Positions 51,517-60,294 of a DNA stretch of 64,000 nt are shown here, piece by piece. The stretch lies in assembly GCF_022346545.1 (NCBI RefSeq), contig NZ_JAKRNU010000010.1:110156-174155 (forward strand). Direction: 5' to 3'. This DNA comes from Sporosarcina sp. ACRSM (lineage in GTDB: Bacteria > Bacillota > Bacilli > Bacillales_A > Planococcaceae). A program made the position numbers and the translations under genes. Positions within the stretch are counted from its first letter, which is position 1, and each line of letters opens with the position of its first letter. The notes beneath the pieces were generated by a model. That model had not been told where the DNA came from, ran no database searches, and was given only the letters and a program-made list of their open reading frames with translations.

Positions 51517-51775
51517 CCGTCTAGGCTCCAGCGCCTAGGGGCTCGGGTCATAAGTCAAGTCGACTATGTGGCAAAGAACGCCACTTGGGCCTACAGGATG
51601 TAGGTCATGCAGTCGTTGCCAATCGAACAGCGGAGGGTTCGATTTGCCGTATTTCTGCATCCTTTGCAGAAATTAAGGCACTTTCTTTCAGGACGCGGCG
51701 ATCTTAGACTGCCTACCTTCATCCACCCGCCTTATGCCTGTCGCCCCTGAACAGGCGCTTGCGCTTTTGTTTATT
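51517..51775 (+). repeat. Dispersed palindromic repeat with nested 69-bp insertion
   Basis: The copy carries TCTAGGCTCCAGCGCC, TCATAAGTCAAGTCGAC, the GCAGTCGTTGCC start of the internal hairpin, and CTTATGCCTGTCGC at 51731-51744. Relative to the copies at 9142 and 32966, the hairpin is split after GTTGCC by a 69-bp stretch (51621-51689) and resumes with AGGACGCGGCG. It lies between the rhomboid promoter region and acpS. Confidence 0.8.
51621..51689. repeat. Small insertion inside the palindromic repeat
   Basis: The 69-bp segment consists mainly of two hairpins: AATCGAAC/GTTCGATT (51621-51644) and TTTCTGCA/TGCAGAAA (51652-51672). It interrupts a segment otherwise conserved in two other copies. 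It may be a second, smaller palindromic element. Confidence 0.6.
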
Positions 51776-51793
51776 TGGAAAGGAAGATGCAAA

Positions 51794-52147
51794 TTGATAG
51801 CAGGAATTGGACTCGATATTGTGGAATTGAATCGTATCGCCAAATTGGATAGTAGATCACCGAAATTCCGTTTCAGAACGCTCACTGATGAAGAACTTAA
51901 AATTTATGACGCACTTTCACCACAGCGCAGGATTGAATTCCTTGCGGGACGTTTCGCGGGGAAAGAGGCTTTCGCCAAAGCGAAAGGAACAGGCATCGGT
52001 GCGGATTGTAATTTTATAGATATCAGCATTTTGCCGGCGGAGAGTGGGAAGCCGCTCCTCTACTTCAAAGGCGTAGAAGTAATGGGGCATATCTCCATCA
52101 CGCATACGAGGACGGTTGCGGCAGCTCAAGTAATCCTCCTTGCATAA
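51794..52147 (+). CDS. acpS: Holo-[acyl-carrier-protein] synthase
   Basis: The 117-residue enzyme transfers 4'-phosphopantetheine from CoA to acyl carrier protein. The metal-binding D8 is in GIGLDIVEL and the glutamate in FAGKEAFAKAKGTGI; HISITHTRTVAAAQ closes the protein. TTG 51794 is the start, since AAAGGA lies upstream and a longer frame would run through the repeat element. Corresponds to ydcB. Confidence 0.95.
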   Translation: MIAGIGLDIVELNRIAKLDSRSPKFRFRTLTDEELKIYDALSPQRRIEFLAGRFAGKEAFAKAKGTGIGADCNFIDISILPAESGKPLLYFKGVEVMGHISITHTRTVAAAQVILLA

Positions 52148-52205
52148 TTGTTCGTCCATTCTCATATGATGACCTACCTGATTGAAATGAGAAAGGATGA
52201 ACTGT

Positions 52206-53213
52206 ATGCGTAGCCGGATAATTGCTTTTATGTTAGTTGCAGTCATGGTAATCCTCGCAGCTTGTGGAGCACCAACGAAAGAGGATGTCATGAAGAAACT
52301 CAGTGGAAAATGGAATGATACGAAAGGGTATGAGCTGACCGCCACAATGGAGATCAAGACAGGTGCAGAACCGCGCATGTACGATGTTGAAGTCTGGCAT
52401 ACGAAGCCTCAATTTTATCGCGTCAATGTTTCGCAAGCGGGTAGTGAAGATTCACAGATGATCGTACGCAATGATGAAGGGGTTTTTGTCATTACGCCAT
52501 CGCTCGGTAAAACGTATAAGTTCCAAAGTGATTGGCCTGCACAAAACAGTCAGGGGTATTTGATCGGTGCTTTGCATGACGATATCAAGGCAGACGAAAA
52601 CGCGACAATGATTGAAGAAGACAAAGAGTATATTTTTGAAACCGCCACGCAAAATAATCATAAGAAAGTGCTTCCGACCCAAAGGATTCATATCGACAAA
52701 AAATCCTTGTTGCCTAAACATGTTTCTGTTCTAGATGAAAATAATGAAGAGAAGATCCGGATTTCATTCAAACAGATCACGCTCGGAAAAGAACGGAAAG
52801 CGGCAGAGTATAATGTGGAAATGGAAGGTTCGAATACAGGGAATGAGCCAAAAACAGAAGGGGATACTGAGACAGGGTTGAACACACATTATCCATCAAT
52901 CGAAGGTCTCACAGTGCTGGATGAACAAGAGATGACGACGGAAAACGGAACACGTTCATTCATGACATATAGCGTAGGAGATGGGGAAAAGGAATTTGTC
53001 ATCATTCAAGAACCTGCCGTGAGACCTGAAAACAAAGTACCGGTTTCAGTTGAAGGCGACCCGGTTGACCTTGGCTTTGCAATCGGGGCGTTAACGGAAA
53101 ACTCCTTACGTTGGGAAAGTGCAGGCGTCTCCTTTTTCATCGCTTCCGATACATTGTCGCAAGATGAGATGATCGAAGTGGCTGCATCAATGACAGAAGC
53201 GGAAATGAAATAA
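52206..53213 (+). CDS. ydcC: Outer-membrane-lipoprotein-sorting-like lipoprotein YdcC
   Basis: The 335-residue protein has a lipoprotein signal peptide with lipobox LAAC (about residues 17-20) and a LolA/LolB-like or DUF4367-type fold in the mature part (VEVWHTKPQFYRVNV, LPTQRIHIDKKSLLPKHVSV). It is anchored outside the membrane; the function in Gram-positives is unknown. ATG 52206 is taken because GAAAGGA lies 8 nt upstream. Placement between acpS and alr matches ydcC. Confidence 0.9.
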   Translation: MRSRIIAFMLVAVMVILAACGAPTKEDVMKKLSGKWNDTKGYELTATMEIKTGAEPRMYDVEVWHTKPQFYRVNVSQAGSEDSQMIVRNDEGVFVITPSLGKTYKFQSDWPAQNSQGYLIGALHDDIKADENATMIEEDKEYIFETATQNNHKKVLPTQRIHIDKKSLLPKHVSVLDENNEEKIRISFKQITLGKERKAAEYNVEMEGSNTGNEPKTEGDTETGLNTHYPSIEGLTVLDEQEMTTENGTRSFMTYSVGDGEKEFVIIQEPAVRPENKVPVSVEGDPVDLGFAIGALTENSLRWESAGVSFFIASDTLSQDEMIEVAASMTEAEMK

Positions 53214-53279
53214 ATGGATTGACGAAAGGTAGGAAGGGAATGATAATAGAGGAAATACTCTAACAAATGAGGCGTGAAT

Positions 53280-54419
53280 ATGGAGCAGAGTACTCATTAT
53301 CGTCCAACGCAAGTAAATATTGATTTGGATGCAATCCGGAGTAATGTCCGGAATTTAAAAAAATATGGAATCGTTTCTGGTGGAGTGATTGCAGTCGTGA
53401 AGGCGGATGGCTATGGACATGGAGATGTCGAAGTAGCCGCCGCCGCTTTAGAAGCGGGTGCCATGATGGTGTCCGTTGCGACACCGGACGAGGCAGTATG
53501 GCTTCGAACGAATGGGATCAGTGGAGATATCCTGGTCATGGGGCCATCCCCAATCACTTTTGCGAAGAAAGCTGCCGAACTAGGGATTACGCTCATGGTA
53601 GCGGATGTAGAATGGTTCCGACACGTTCTGGACGAGAGTGCGGACTTTGAAAAACAGTTGAAAATTCATGTAAAGATTGACAGTGGAATGGGTAGAATTG
53701 GACTAAGGGATGCAGGCGCACTTCAAGCCCTCATTTCACTTGTCGAATGTTCGGATCAGTTCGTGTTGGATGGTATTTTCACCCATTTCTCTTGCGCAGA
53801 TGAAGACAGGCCCGATAAAACAGAAGAACAGTTCAAGCGGTTTATGGAACTTGTTCAGAAGTTGCCTGAAAAACCGAGGCTTGTTCATGCATCAAACAGT
53901 GCGGCAACCCTCCTATACCCGGAGTATCAACTGGACGCGGTCCGGTTTGGAATCGGGCTTTATGGCATAGCCCCCTCTGAGTTTGTAGAAGGGCAGTTGC
54001 CGCTCCGCCTTGAAAAAGCGATGTCGATTGAAAGTGAGCTTGCATTTGTGAAAAAGGTGGAAGCGAATACTGCAATCAGTTATGGCGGGACGTATGAAAC
54101 GAAAGCTGCCGAATGGATCGGGACAATCCCGATCGGCTATGCTGATGGTTTGAAACGTGGATTGCGCGGCCAGGAAGTGCTTATTGGCGGCGAAAGGATG
54201 CCGATCGTTGGAACCATTTGCATGGATCAGTGCATGGTGAGGCTACCTCGTGAAATGAATATCGGAGAAAAGGTGGTGTTAATCGGTCGTCAAGGAGAAG
54301 AAGAAATACGTTTGGAAGAGTGGGCGAAGCGCCTTGACACAATTCCATATGAAATTGCCGTCTCGATCGGGAGGCGAATTCCGAGAATATATACGGGAAA
54401 AGAACGACAGCACACATAA
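53280..54419 (+). CDS. alr: Alanine racemase
   Basis: The 379-residue PLP enzyme interconverts L- and D-alanine for cell-wall synthesis. The PLP lysine K41 is in VVKADGYGHG, the catalytic tyrosine is near ISYGGTY, and ICMDQCMVRLP matches the carbamate/loop region. ATG 53280 follows GAGG by 7 nt. It supplies substrate for ddl 9 kb upstream and precedes the toxin-antitoxin pair. Confidence 0.95.
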   Translation: MEQSTHYRPTQVNIDLDAIRSNVRNLKKYGIVSGGVIAVVKADGYGHGDVEVAAAALEAGAMMVSVATPDEAVWLRTNGISGDILVMGPSPITFAKKAAELGITLMVADVEWFRHVLDESADFEKQLKIHVKIDSGMGRIGLRDAGALQALISLVECSDQFVLDGIFTHFSCADEDRPDKTEEQFKRFMELVQKLPEKPRLVHASNSAATLLYPEYQLDAVRFGIGLYGIAPSEFVEGQLPLRLEKAMSIESELAFVKKVEANTAISYGGTYETKAAEWIGTIPIGYADGLKRGLRGQEVLIGGERMPIVGTICMDQCMVRLPREMNIGEKVVLIGRQGEEEIRLEEWAKRLDTIPYEIAVSIGRRIPRIYTGKERQHT

Positions 54420-54561
54420 TATCCGCACTTTCGACAAAAACAGTTGCAATATTGCAGAAACCTGTCAATAATATCCCTTCTATGTCTTCTCATTGCACAC
54501 ATTCAATGGTAAGATGAACATGTATTGAAATGAGGGAACGGGTTTGTCGGAGGTGCTGACG

Positions 54562-54843
54562 TTGCGTGCAAATAAGAATATGAAGGAAGTCATTGTTAAA
54601 ATTCCGAAACGGATGCTGAATGAAAATGAACACACGGTCGTCCATCAGGAGCCGGAACGTGGCGAATTCGTATACATTTCGACAAAGCGATACGTAACCG
54701 ATTATGAGTCGAATAACATTCGAGAAGAAATGATGAAAGGTTATATCGAAATGTCGCAAATCAATTTGAAAATCGCCATGGAATGCTTGCATGTAGATAT
54801 TGAAGCCCAGCATACGGTGGAACGTCTCGTAAGCGGAGGATGA
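54562..54843 (+). CDS. ndoAI: EndoAI antitoxin (MazE-like, ribbon-helix-helix)
   Basis: The 93-residue protein is the antitoxin of the EndoA RNase. The C-terminal toxin-binding part ([23 protein letters not shown] and VERLVSGG) is well conserved, while the N-terminal ribbon-helix-helix DNA-binding part ([13 protein letters not shown]) is more divergent. TTG 54562 gives the same length as B. subtilis EndoAI and has GGAGGTG upstream. It lies 4 nt before the toxin gene. Confidence 0.9.
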   Translation: MRANKNMKEVIVKIPKRMLNENEHTVVHQEPERGEFVYISTKRYVTDYESNNIREEMMKGYIEMSQINLKIAMECLHVDIEAQHTVERLVSGG

Positions 54844-54847
54844 AAAT

Positions 54848-55198
54848 TTGGCAATAAAACGTGGAGACGTCTTTTTTGCAGATCTGTCACCTGTTGTCGG
54901 TTCAGAACAGGGGGGCACAAGACCGGTTCTTGTCATTCAAAATGATATTGGAAATCGGTTTAGCCCAACAGTGATCATTGCGGCAATCACCGCACAAATA
55001 CAAAAAGCGAAATTGCCTACACATGTTGAAATTGATGCGGCGCGCTATGGCTTCGAGCGGGATTCGGTTATCCTGCTCGAACAAGTCCGCACGATTGACA
55101 AGTCGAGGCTTACAGATAAAATCACACATCTAGACGAATATTTGATGGAAAAAGTCGACGAAGCACTTGAAGTGAGCTTCGGACTCGTCAAATTCTGA
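54848..55198 (+). CDS. ndoA: EndoA toxin, MazF-family mRNA interferase
   Basis: The 116-residue toxin cleaves mRNA at a short U-A-C-containing site in the B. subtilis prototype. It is nearly canonical: [30 protein letters not shown], with the catalytic R25 and T48 present. It binds EndoAI, the product of the preceding gene, which neutralises it. TTG 54848 follows GGAGG. A terminator follows before the rsb genes. Confidence 0.95.
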   Translation: MAIKRGDVFFADLSPVVGSEQGGTRPVLVIQNDIGNRFSPTVIIAAITAQIQKAKLPTHVEIDAARYGFERDSVILLEQVRTIDKSRLTDKITHLDEYLMEKVDEALEVSFGLVKF

Positions 55199-55211
55199 GC
55201 ATACATATTCG

Positions 55212-55243
55212 AAAAACACCACAGCCTGTATTGTGGTGTTTTT
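55212..55243 (+). terminator. Terminator between ndoA and rsbR
   Basis: AAAAACACCACA and TGTGGTGTTTTT arms with an 8-nt loop. Confidence 0.92.
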
Positions 55244-55338
55244 CAATTATTCGACAAAAATAGTGTGTAATATCCTTTTTTTCGTTACAATGAGAACAAG
55301 AAAAGTATTAATACTTAAGGAGGCTCATCGGAACAATC

Positions 55339-56163
55339 ATGAATATTCGAATGGCAGAAAGTATAAATAATAATCTTCCTACAATTATAGAGCGATGGGG
55401 AGCCCGTATGAAAGAAGAAAAGGGAGAGAAGTTTTTTCAATTCATGCCCGAACCACTCGTGGAAAAGACAAGCAATGAATTTGCTTCTCTTATGACCTCG
55501 AACATTTCAGAAACAGATGATATTAATACAGCACAACTCAATGATTTCGCAGAAAAAGTCGTCCGCTTCGGTTGGTCCATTAAATTTGTCAATAAGGCGA
55601 TCGATCACTTCTCGAAGATCGCTTTTGAATTGCTGGAGGAAAAAGGATTTATTGATCAAAGCAATTTACGAAGCTATATGACGGCTTTCGATAATTGGAT
55701 TCTTCCCCTTCGTGAAAGTATTATAGAAGCATACGCGATGGAGTGGGATCGGACGGTAAACTTGCAGAAAATTGCTTTGCAGGAACTTTCCGCTTCTTTG
55801 ATCCCCGTCGTTGATAAGATTTCGATTATGCCGCTTGTCGGTACGATCGATACGGAACGAGCGAAATTGATCATGGAAAATTTACTGGAAGGTGTGGTTA
55901 AACAACGCGCTGAAGTCGTGTTGCTCGATATTACCGGAGTGCCGGTCGTCGATACGATGGTTGCCCATCATATTATCCAAGCAGCGGATGCAGTCCGGCT
56001 TGTCGGAGCAAAATGTATGCTTGTCGGTATCCGTCCGGAAATTGCCCAAACCATTGTTACATTGGGTATCAACTTAAGTGACTTCACAACAACGAGTACG
56101 TTGCAACGGGGAATGCAGGAAGCACTGGGGCTAACGAACCGAACCATAGTGGAGGTTGAATAG
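55339..56163 (+). CDS. rsbR: RsbR, stressosome co-antagonist with globin-like and STAS domains
   Basis: The 274-residue protein forms the stressosome with RsbS and holds RsbT until stress. The N-terminal half (about 1-140) is the non-heme globin sensor fold. The C-terminal STAS domain (about 155-265) holds threonines in [11 protein letters not shown] and [13 protein letters not shown] that correspond to the RsbT phosphorylation sites. An AAGGAGG lies 15 nt before ATG 55339, an unusually long spacing; no closer in-frame start is apparent. It opens the rsbRSTUVW-sigB-rsbX operon. Confidence 0.92.
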   Translation: MNIRMAESINNNLPTIIERWGARMKEEKGEKFFQFMPEPLVEKTSNEFASLMTSNISETDDINTAQLNDFAEKVVRFGWSIKFVNKAIDHFSKIAFELLEEKGFIDQSNLRSYMTAFDNWILPLRESIIEAYAMEWDRTVNLQKIALQELSASLIPVVDKISIMPLVGTIDTERAKLIMENLLEGVVKQRAEVVLLDITGVPVVDTMVAHHIIQAADAVRLVGAKCMLVGIRPEIAQTIVTLGINLSDFTTTSTLQRGMQEALGLTNRTIVEVE

Positions 56164-56165
56164 CA

Positions 56166-56528
56166 ATGAGTTTAAGAATTCCAATTTTAAAACTAAAAGA
56201 AACGTTAATCGTATCCATTCAGTGGGAATTGGATGATCAAACTGCACTCCAATTCCAAGAGGATCTTTTGAAGAAAATGCATGAAACGAATGCGCGAGGT
56301 GTTCTAATTGATTTAACGCCAATCGATTTCATCGACTCATTTATTGCCAAAGTATTAGGGGATGTGATTAGCATGTCCCGATTGATGGGGGCGAAAGTGG
56401 TCATTACCGGTATACAGCCAGCAGTTGCAATTACACTTATTGAACTTGGAATCCGTCTGGAGGATGTTTTGACAGCGCTCGATCTCGAAAACGGGTTGGA
56501 CAAACTTCAACAAGAATTGGAGGCCTGA
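56166..56528 (+). CDS. rsbS: RsbS, stressosome scaffold STAS protein
   Basis: The 120-residue single STAS domain has the phosphorylatable serine S58 in [16 protein letters not shown]. RsbT phosphorylates it under stress, releasing RsbT. GGAGG upstream; 2 nt after rsbR. Confidence 0.95.
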   Translation: MSLRIPILKLKETLIVSIQWELDDQTALQFQEDLLKKMHETNARGVLIDLTPIDFIDSFIAKVLGDVISMSRLMGAKVVITGIQPAVAITLIELGIRLEDVLTALDLENGLDKLQQELEA

Positions 56529-56530
56529 AT

Positions 56531-56932
56531 ATGGAGTACCGGTCTTCTGTAGATATTCACTCGGAATGGGATATTGTTGCTGCGCGACAACTTGGGAGGA
56601 ACGAAGCGAAGAAATCGGGCTTCGGAACAGTCGATCAGGCACGTATTACAACAGCGATCAGTGAATTGGCCCGTAATATATACTTATATGCGGGCAAAGG
56701 AAAGATAGAGATTGAAAGGCATACCGGAAATGGCTTAAGAGGAATTACGATCATCGCATCGGACAGTGGCCCAGGAATCCCGGATATTCGTAAAGTAATG
56801 GAAGACGGGTTTTCGACGTCCGGCGGGTTGGGTGCTGGGATGCCAGGTGTAAAAAGGTTGATGGACGAATTCAAAGTGGACACGGAAGCCGGGGTTGGAA
56901 CGATCATTACCGCCACGAAATGGCTCCGTTAA
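56531..56932 (+). CDS. rsbT: RsbT, serine/threonine kinase of the stressosome
   Basis: The 133-residue GHKL-type ATPase/kinase shows the N box ISELARNIYLYAGKG and the G1/G2 boxes DSGPGIPDI and GGLGAGMPGVKRLMDE. It phosphorylates RsbR and RsbS and, once free, activates the RsbU phosphatase. GGAGG precedes ATG 56531, 2 nt after rsbS. Confidence 0.95.
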   Translation: MEYRSSVDIHSEWDIVAARQLGRNEAKKSGFGTVDQARITTAISELARNIYLYAGKGKIEIERHTGNGLRGITIIASDSGPGIPDIRKVMEDGFSTSGGLGAGMPGVKRLMDEFKVDTEAGVGTIITATKWLR

Positions 56933-56946
56933 GGGGATGTGAGAGG

Positions 56947-57954
56947 ATGCCTCGAATTGTGGGCAAAGAGTATAGAGATTTATTAAAGAGATATATAACC
57001 AGCCAAAATGAGGAAAATCTTTATTTTGGCCAGCAGTTCAGCAGGGAGTTCATCGAAAAAGAGATCTCTCCCGAAGAAGTGATCAGCATTCATAAAAATG
57101 CATTGGTTGACGTATTTCCAGAAGTGCCCGATAAAGTACTACATTCATTTGATTTCTTAATCGAGATGATGATCCATTACGGTCTTGCGCTAAGAGAACA
57201 TCAAAGCTTAATCCGTAAACAGGAAGAGATGCAAATGGAAATGAATGTGGCGGCAAAAGTGCAAGATACGCTATTGAAAACAAAGAAACCCGACTTTAAA
57301 GAGTTGGATATCGGGTTTGTCACCGAGCCAGCTAAAAAAATAAGTGGAGACTATATCTATTTTTTGAATGATAATTGCAGCGAAGCGAGCGTAGCTGTGG
57401 CAGACGTGATGGGCAAGGGGATTCCGGCGGCATTATGCATGTCTATGATCAAGTACGGGATGGATAGCTTGCGAAATGAAAATACAAGTCCGTGCAATGC
57501 GCTAGCTATTCTAAACAGAATTGTAGAGAAAAGTGTCGACGATTCGATGTTCATTTCTATGTTCTATGGGAAGTATGATGCAAGAGATGCCAGTTTTTCC
57601 TATGCTTCTGCAGGGCATGAACCAGCCCTCCATTATAAAGCTTCAGAAGGCAAGTTTGTCGAGTTGAGTGCGAAAGGATTGCTGCTTGGTGTTCACAAGG
57701 ACGTTGAATATGAAGAGAAATCTGTCATTCTAGAAGAAGGCGACTTTATTGCGATGATGACAGATGGCGTCACGGAAATCCGTACAGAACAAGGTTTCAT
57801 CGATGAGGAAATCATCCAGTCCATCATGCTGGAAGTAAAGGACCGCTCCGCCCAAACGATTGCAGAAGCGGTATACAATCGACTTTCTCAACTGCAAGAT
57901 TTTCAACTGCGAGATGACTTTACAATCGTCATCTTTAAAAAAGAGGAAAAATAG
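56947..57954 (+). CDS. rsbU: RsbU, PP2C-type phosphatase activating sigma-B
   Basis: The 335-residue protein has an N-terminal RsbT-binding helical domain (about 1-85), a linker and a SpoIIE/PP2C phosphatase domain (about 115-335) with KKISGDYIYF, VADVMGKGIPAALCM and MMTDGVTEIR. Activated by RsbT, it dephosphorylates RsbV. ATG 56947 gives the exact length of the B. subtilis protein; AAGGGGA lies upstream. It ends just before a sigma-B promoter. Confidence 0.94.
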   Translation: MPRIVGKEYRDLLKRYITSQNEENLYFGQQFSREFIEKEISPEEVISIHKNALVDVFPEVPDKVLHSFDFLIEMMIHYGLALREHQSLIRKQEEMQMEMNVAAKVQDTLLKTKKPDFKELDIGFVTEPAKKISGDYIYFLNDNCSEASVAVADVMGKGIPAALCMSMIKYGMDSLRNENTSPCNALAILNRIVEKSVDDSMFISMFYGKYDARDASFSYASAGHEPALHYKASEGKFVELSAKGLLLGVHKDVEYEEKSVILEEGDFIAMMTDGVTEIRTEQGFIDEEIIQSIMLEVKDRSAQTIAEAVYNRLSQLQDFQLRDDFTIVIFKKEEK

Positions 57955-57979
57955 GTTTTACATTTCAAGTAGCGGGTAT
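57955..57979 (+). promoter_or_regulatory. Internal sigma-B promoter of rsbV-rsbW-sigB-rsbX
   Basis: GTTTTA (57955-57960) and a perfect GGGTAT (57974-57979) are 13 nt apart, matching the sigma-B consensus, about 50 nt before rsbV. The position is the same as that of the autoregulatory promoter in B. subtilis. Confidence 0.88.
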
Positions 57980-58029
57980 ATATCCTATTAGCACGTTTTT
58001 GAAATTAGAAAAATTCGGGGTGTGAGAAT

Positions 58030-58371
58030 ATGAATATACAAGTACAGTTATTGGAAGAAAATAGCATCAGACGCTTTAAGATTGTCGGAGAAATCGATGC
58101 ATTTACGGCACCGGTTTTAAAGGAACGTCTCGCATCTGCGGGACAGGAGCATGGCTTGACGGCGGAATTGGATCTCTCGGAAGTCGATTATATGGATAGT
58201 ACAGGGCTTGGTATTTTCGTCGGCTTTTACAAAACGATCAAGTCAAATGGAGGTCAATTGAAAATTACAGGAGTCAATAAGCGACTGAAAAGGCTTTTTG
58301 AGATCACAGGTTTGGACGAGGTCATGGATATAGAAACAGGTGAAGGTGGGGACAATGATGCAACTGTATGA
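58030..58371 (+). CDS. rsbV: RsbV, anti-anti-sigma factor
   Basis: The 113-residue STAS protein carries the regulatory serine S57 in VDYMDSTGLGIFVG. Unphosphorylated RsbV binds RsbW and frees sigma-B. GGGGTGTGAG precedes ATG 58030. It overlaps rsbW by 17 nt. Confidence 0.95.
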   Translation: MNIQVQLLEENSIRRFKIVGEIDAFTAPVLKERLASAGQEHGLTAELDLSEVDYMDSTGLGIFVGFYKTIKSNGGQLKITGVNKRLKRLFEITGLDEVMDIETGEGGDNDATV

Positions 58372-58831
58372 CTACATTGAAATCAAGGTTCCCGCGAAAG
58401 CGCAGTACATTGGCGTTGCACGGCTAACGATTTCAGGACTCGCAAGCCGTCTCGGGTTTACTTATGATGAAATTGAAGACTTGAAGATCGCTTCAAGTGA
58501 AGCGATCACCAATGCGGTCCAACATGCTTATAAAGAGGACGAACAAGGTGAAGTGATAGTCGGTTGTGCACTTTACGAAGATCGCTTGGAAATCATGGTT
58601 GCAGATCATGGAAAAAGCTTTGATTTTGAGGAGACGAAGAAGAGTGTCGGCCCTTATAACGAAAAAGAAGAAGCTCGTTTTCTAAGGGAGGGTGGTTTAG
58701 GTCTTTATTTAATGGAGACACTGATGGATGATGTGAAAGTTCATCATGAGGAGGGCGTAACGGTCTTTATGACCAAATATCTCGGCGGAGAGCGAGGGGA
58801 TGAGGATGTCGAGAGAACAATCTCATCGTGA
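58355..58831 (+). CDS. rsbW: RsbW, anti-sigma-B factor and serine kinase
   Basis: The 158-residue GHKL kinase has EIEDLKIASSEAITNAVQHAY (N box) and VADHGKSFDFEE, then EGGLGLYLMETLMDDV. It sequesters sigma-B and phosphorylates RsbV. Start ATG 58355 or the adjacent ATG 58358, within rsbV. It overlaps sigB by 26 nt. Confidence 0.95.
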   Translation: MMQLYDYIEIKVPAKAQYIGVARLTISGLASRLGFTYDEIEDLKIASSEAITNAVQHAYKEDEQGEVIVGCALYEDRLEIMVADHGKSFDFEETKKSVGPYNEKEEARFLREGGLGLYLMETLMDDVKVHHEEGVTVFMTKYLGGERGDEDVERTISS

Positions 58832-59591
58832 ATCGGGGACGAAAGAACAAGTTCTCCAATGGATTAAGCAGTATCAGGAAACGAATGATGAGGAAGCGCA
58901 AACCAATTTAGTGCTCCACTATGAGCGGCTTGTCCAGTCGATTGCGAGAAAATATTCAAACGGCAAACCATATCATGAAGATATTGTGCAAGTCGGCATG
59001 CTCGGCTTGCTTGGAGCGATCCGTCGCTATAATCCCGAATTTGGGAGAAGTTTTGAAGCGTTTGCTGTGCCGACGATCATCGGGGAAATCAAACGCTTTC
59101 TTCGTGATAAAACATGGGCTGTCCATGTGCCGAGACGTATTAAAGAACTGGGACCAAAAATCAAAACAGCCGTTGAAACATTGACGACCGAGTTGGAACG
59201 TTCCCCAATGGTTAGCGAGATCGCCGAATTCTTGGAAGTGGACGAAGAACTGGTCCTTGAATCGATGGAGATGGGGAGAAGTTACCAAGCCCTATCTATG
59301 GATCATACATTGGAAGCTGACTCAGAAGGTGGAACGGTCACATTGTTTGATATTATCGGTAACACGGATGATGGCTTTGAGAAGACTGATCAGCGCATGC
59401 TTGTGGCGGAAGCGCTCAACGTACTATCAGAACGGGAAAAGCAGATCATTCAATATACATATATCGAACAGTTGAGCCAAAAGGAAGCGGGAGAGAGATT
59501 AGGAATCTCTCAAATGCATGTTTCAAGATTACAACGTAAAGCGATTAAGAAATTGCAGCAAGTGATTTTGGCGGCCGGTGGTGTATCATAG
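58806..59591 (+). CDS. sigB: RNA polymerase sigma-B factor
   Basis: The 261-residue sigma factor directs the general stress regulon. It has region 2 (QSIARKYSNGKPYHEDIVQVGMLGLLGAIRRYNPEFG), region 3 (RRIKELGPKIKTAVETLTTELERSP) and region 4 (LSEREKQIIQYTYIEQLSQKEAGERLGISQMHVSRLQRKAIKKL). ATG 58806 is used, 7 nt after GAGGGG; the ATG two codons earlier is too close. Confidence 0.96.
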   Translation: MSREQSHRESGTKEQVLQWIKQYQETNDEEAQTNLVLHYERLVQSIARKYSNGKPYHEDIVQVGMLGLLGAIRRYNPEFGRSFEAFAVPTIIGEIKRFLRDKTWAVHVPRRIKELGPKIKTAVETLTTELERSPMVSEIAEFLEVDEELVLESMEMGRSYQALSMDHTLEADSEGGTVTLFDIIGNTDDGFEKTDQRMLVAEALNVLSEREKQIIQYTYIEQLSQKEAGERLGISQMHVSRLQRKAIKKLQQVILAAGGVS

Positions 59592-60187
59592 TGAATTCAA
59601 TCATAAATGAGCATATTGAGGTATACGTTCATCAGGAAGCGAAACAAGGGAATAGAGAGTCCGGAGACACGTATTTCATGTATACTGCAGAAGATTATTT
59701 CATCTGCGCCATAGCGGACGGTTTGGGCAACGGACCGATTGCACGGCAATCTGCCCAGATTGTCCCGAAAGTATTGGCGGAGTATCATGATGAAACGCTC
59801 GATGAATTACTCAGTCGTTGCAACGAACATATGGTTCAAAAACGGGGAGCGGCAGTTGCAATTGTGAAAGTGGATTACAAGCGAAAAACGATACAATATA
59901 GCTGCGTAGGGAATGTCCGTTTTTATCTCCTTCAAAACGGAGGGAAGATGGTGTATCCCTTACCAGTAATGGGTTATCTGTCCGGTAGACCACAGAGATT
60001 GAAAACGCAGGAGTATCCTTATCGGAAAGGTGATCTGTTTTTTCTTCATTCCGACGGAGTTACATTGAGAAGTCCTAAAGCTTCATTGACGAATAGTTGC
60101 GGTCCATATGAGTTATATAAAAAAGTACTGGAAACGCTAGAACGCGGCGATGACGCGACTTTCATCGCCGGTAGCCTACTTCTGTAA
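59591..60187 (+). CDS. rsbX: RsbX, PP2C phosphatase resetting the stressosome
   Basis: The 198-residue PP2C-type phosphatase contains GDTYFMYTAEDYFICAIADGLGNGP and FFLHSDGV. It dephosphorylates RsbS and RsbR, returning the stressosome to rest. The GTG start overlaps the last base of the sigB stop codon. It is the last gene of the operon, followed by a terminator. Confidence 0.93.
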   Translation: MNSIINEHIEVYVHQEAKQGNRESGDTYFMYTAEDYFICAIADGLGNGPIARQSAQIVPKVLAEYHDETLDELLSRCNEHMVQKRGAAVAIVKVDYKRKTIQYSCVGNVRFYLLQNGGKMVYPLPVMGYLSGRPQRLKTQEYPYRKGDLFFLHSDGVTLRSPKASLTNSCGPYELYKKVLETLERGDDATFIAGSLLL

Positions 60188-60205
60188 AATGAAGTGGGTT
60201 TTTTT
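60175..60205 (+). terminator. sigB operon terminator
   Basis: CCTACTTC and GAAGTGGG arms (one G-U pair) followed by seven T residues; the hairpin begins within the last rsbX codons. Confidence 0.8.
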
Positions 60206-60294
60206 ATTTGGACATAATTAACTATTTTTTTGTTGCAAGCAGGCATTTTCTGCGCCTATGTTAAAATGTAAACAGTAGAGAAAGGGTGATTCAA

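Noticed and set aside
51734..51793. Upstream extension of acpS
   Set aside because: It lies in the dispersed repeat element and would add about 20 residues absent from the family.
54562..55198. Mobile toxin-antitoxin module
   Set aside because: The ndoAI-ndoA pair sits in the conserved alr-ndo-rsb chromosomal order and is the ordinary core MazEF system of Bacillales, not a recent acquisition.
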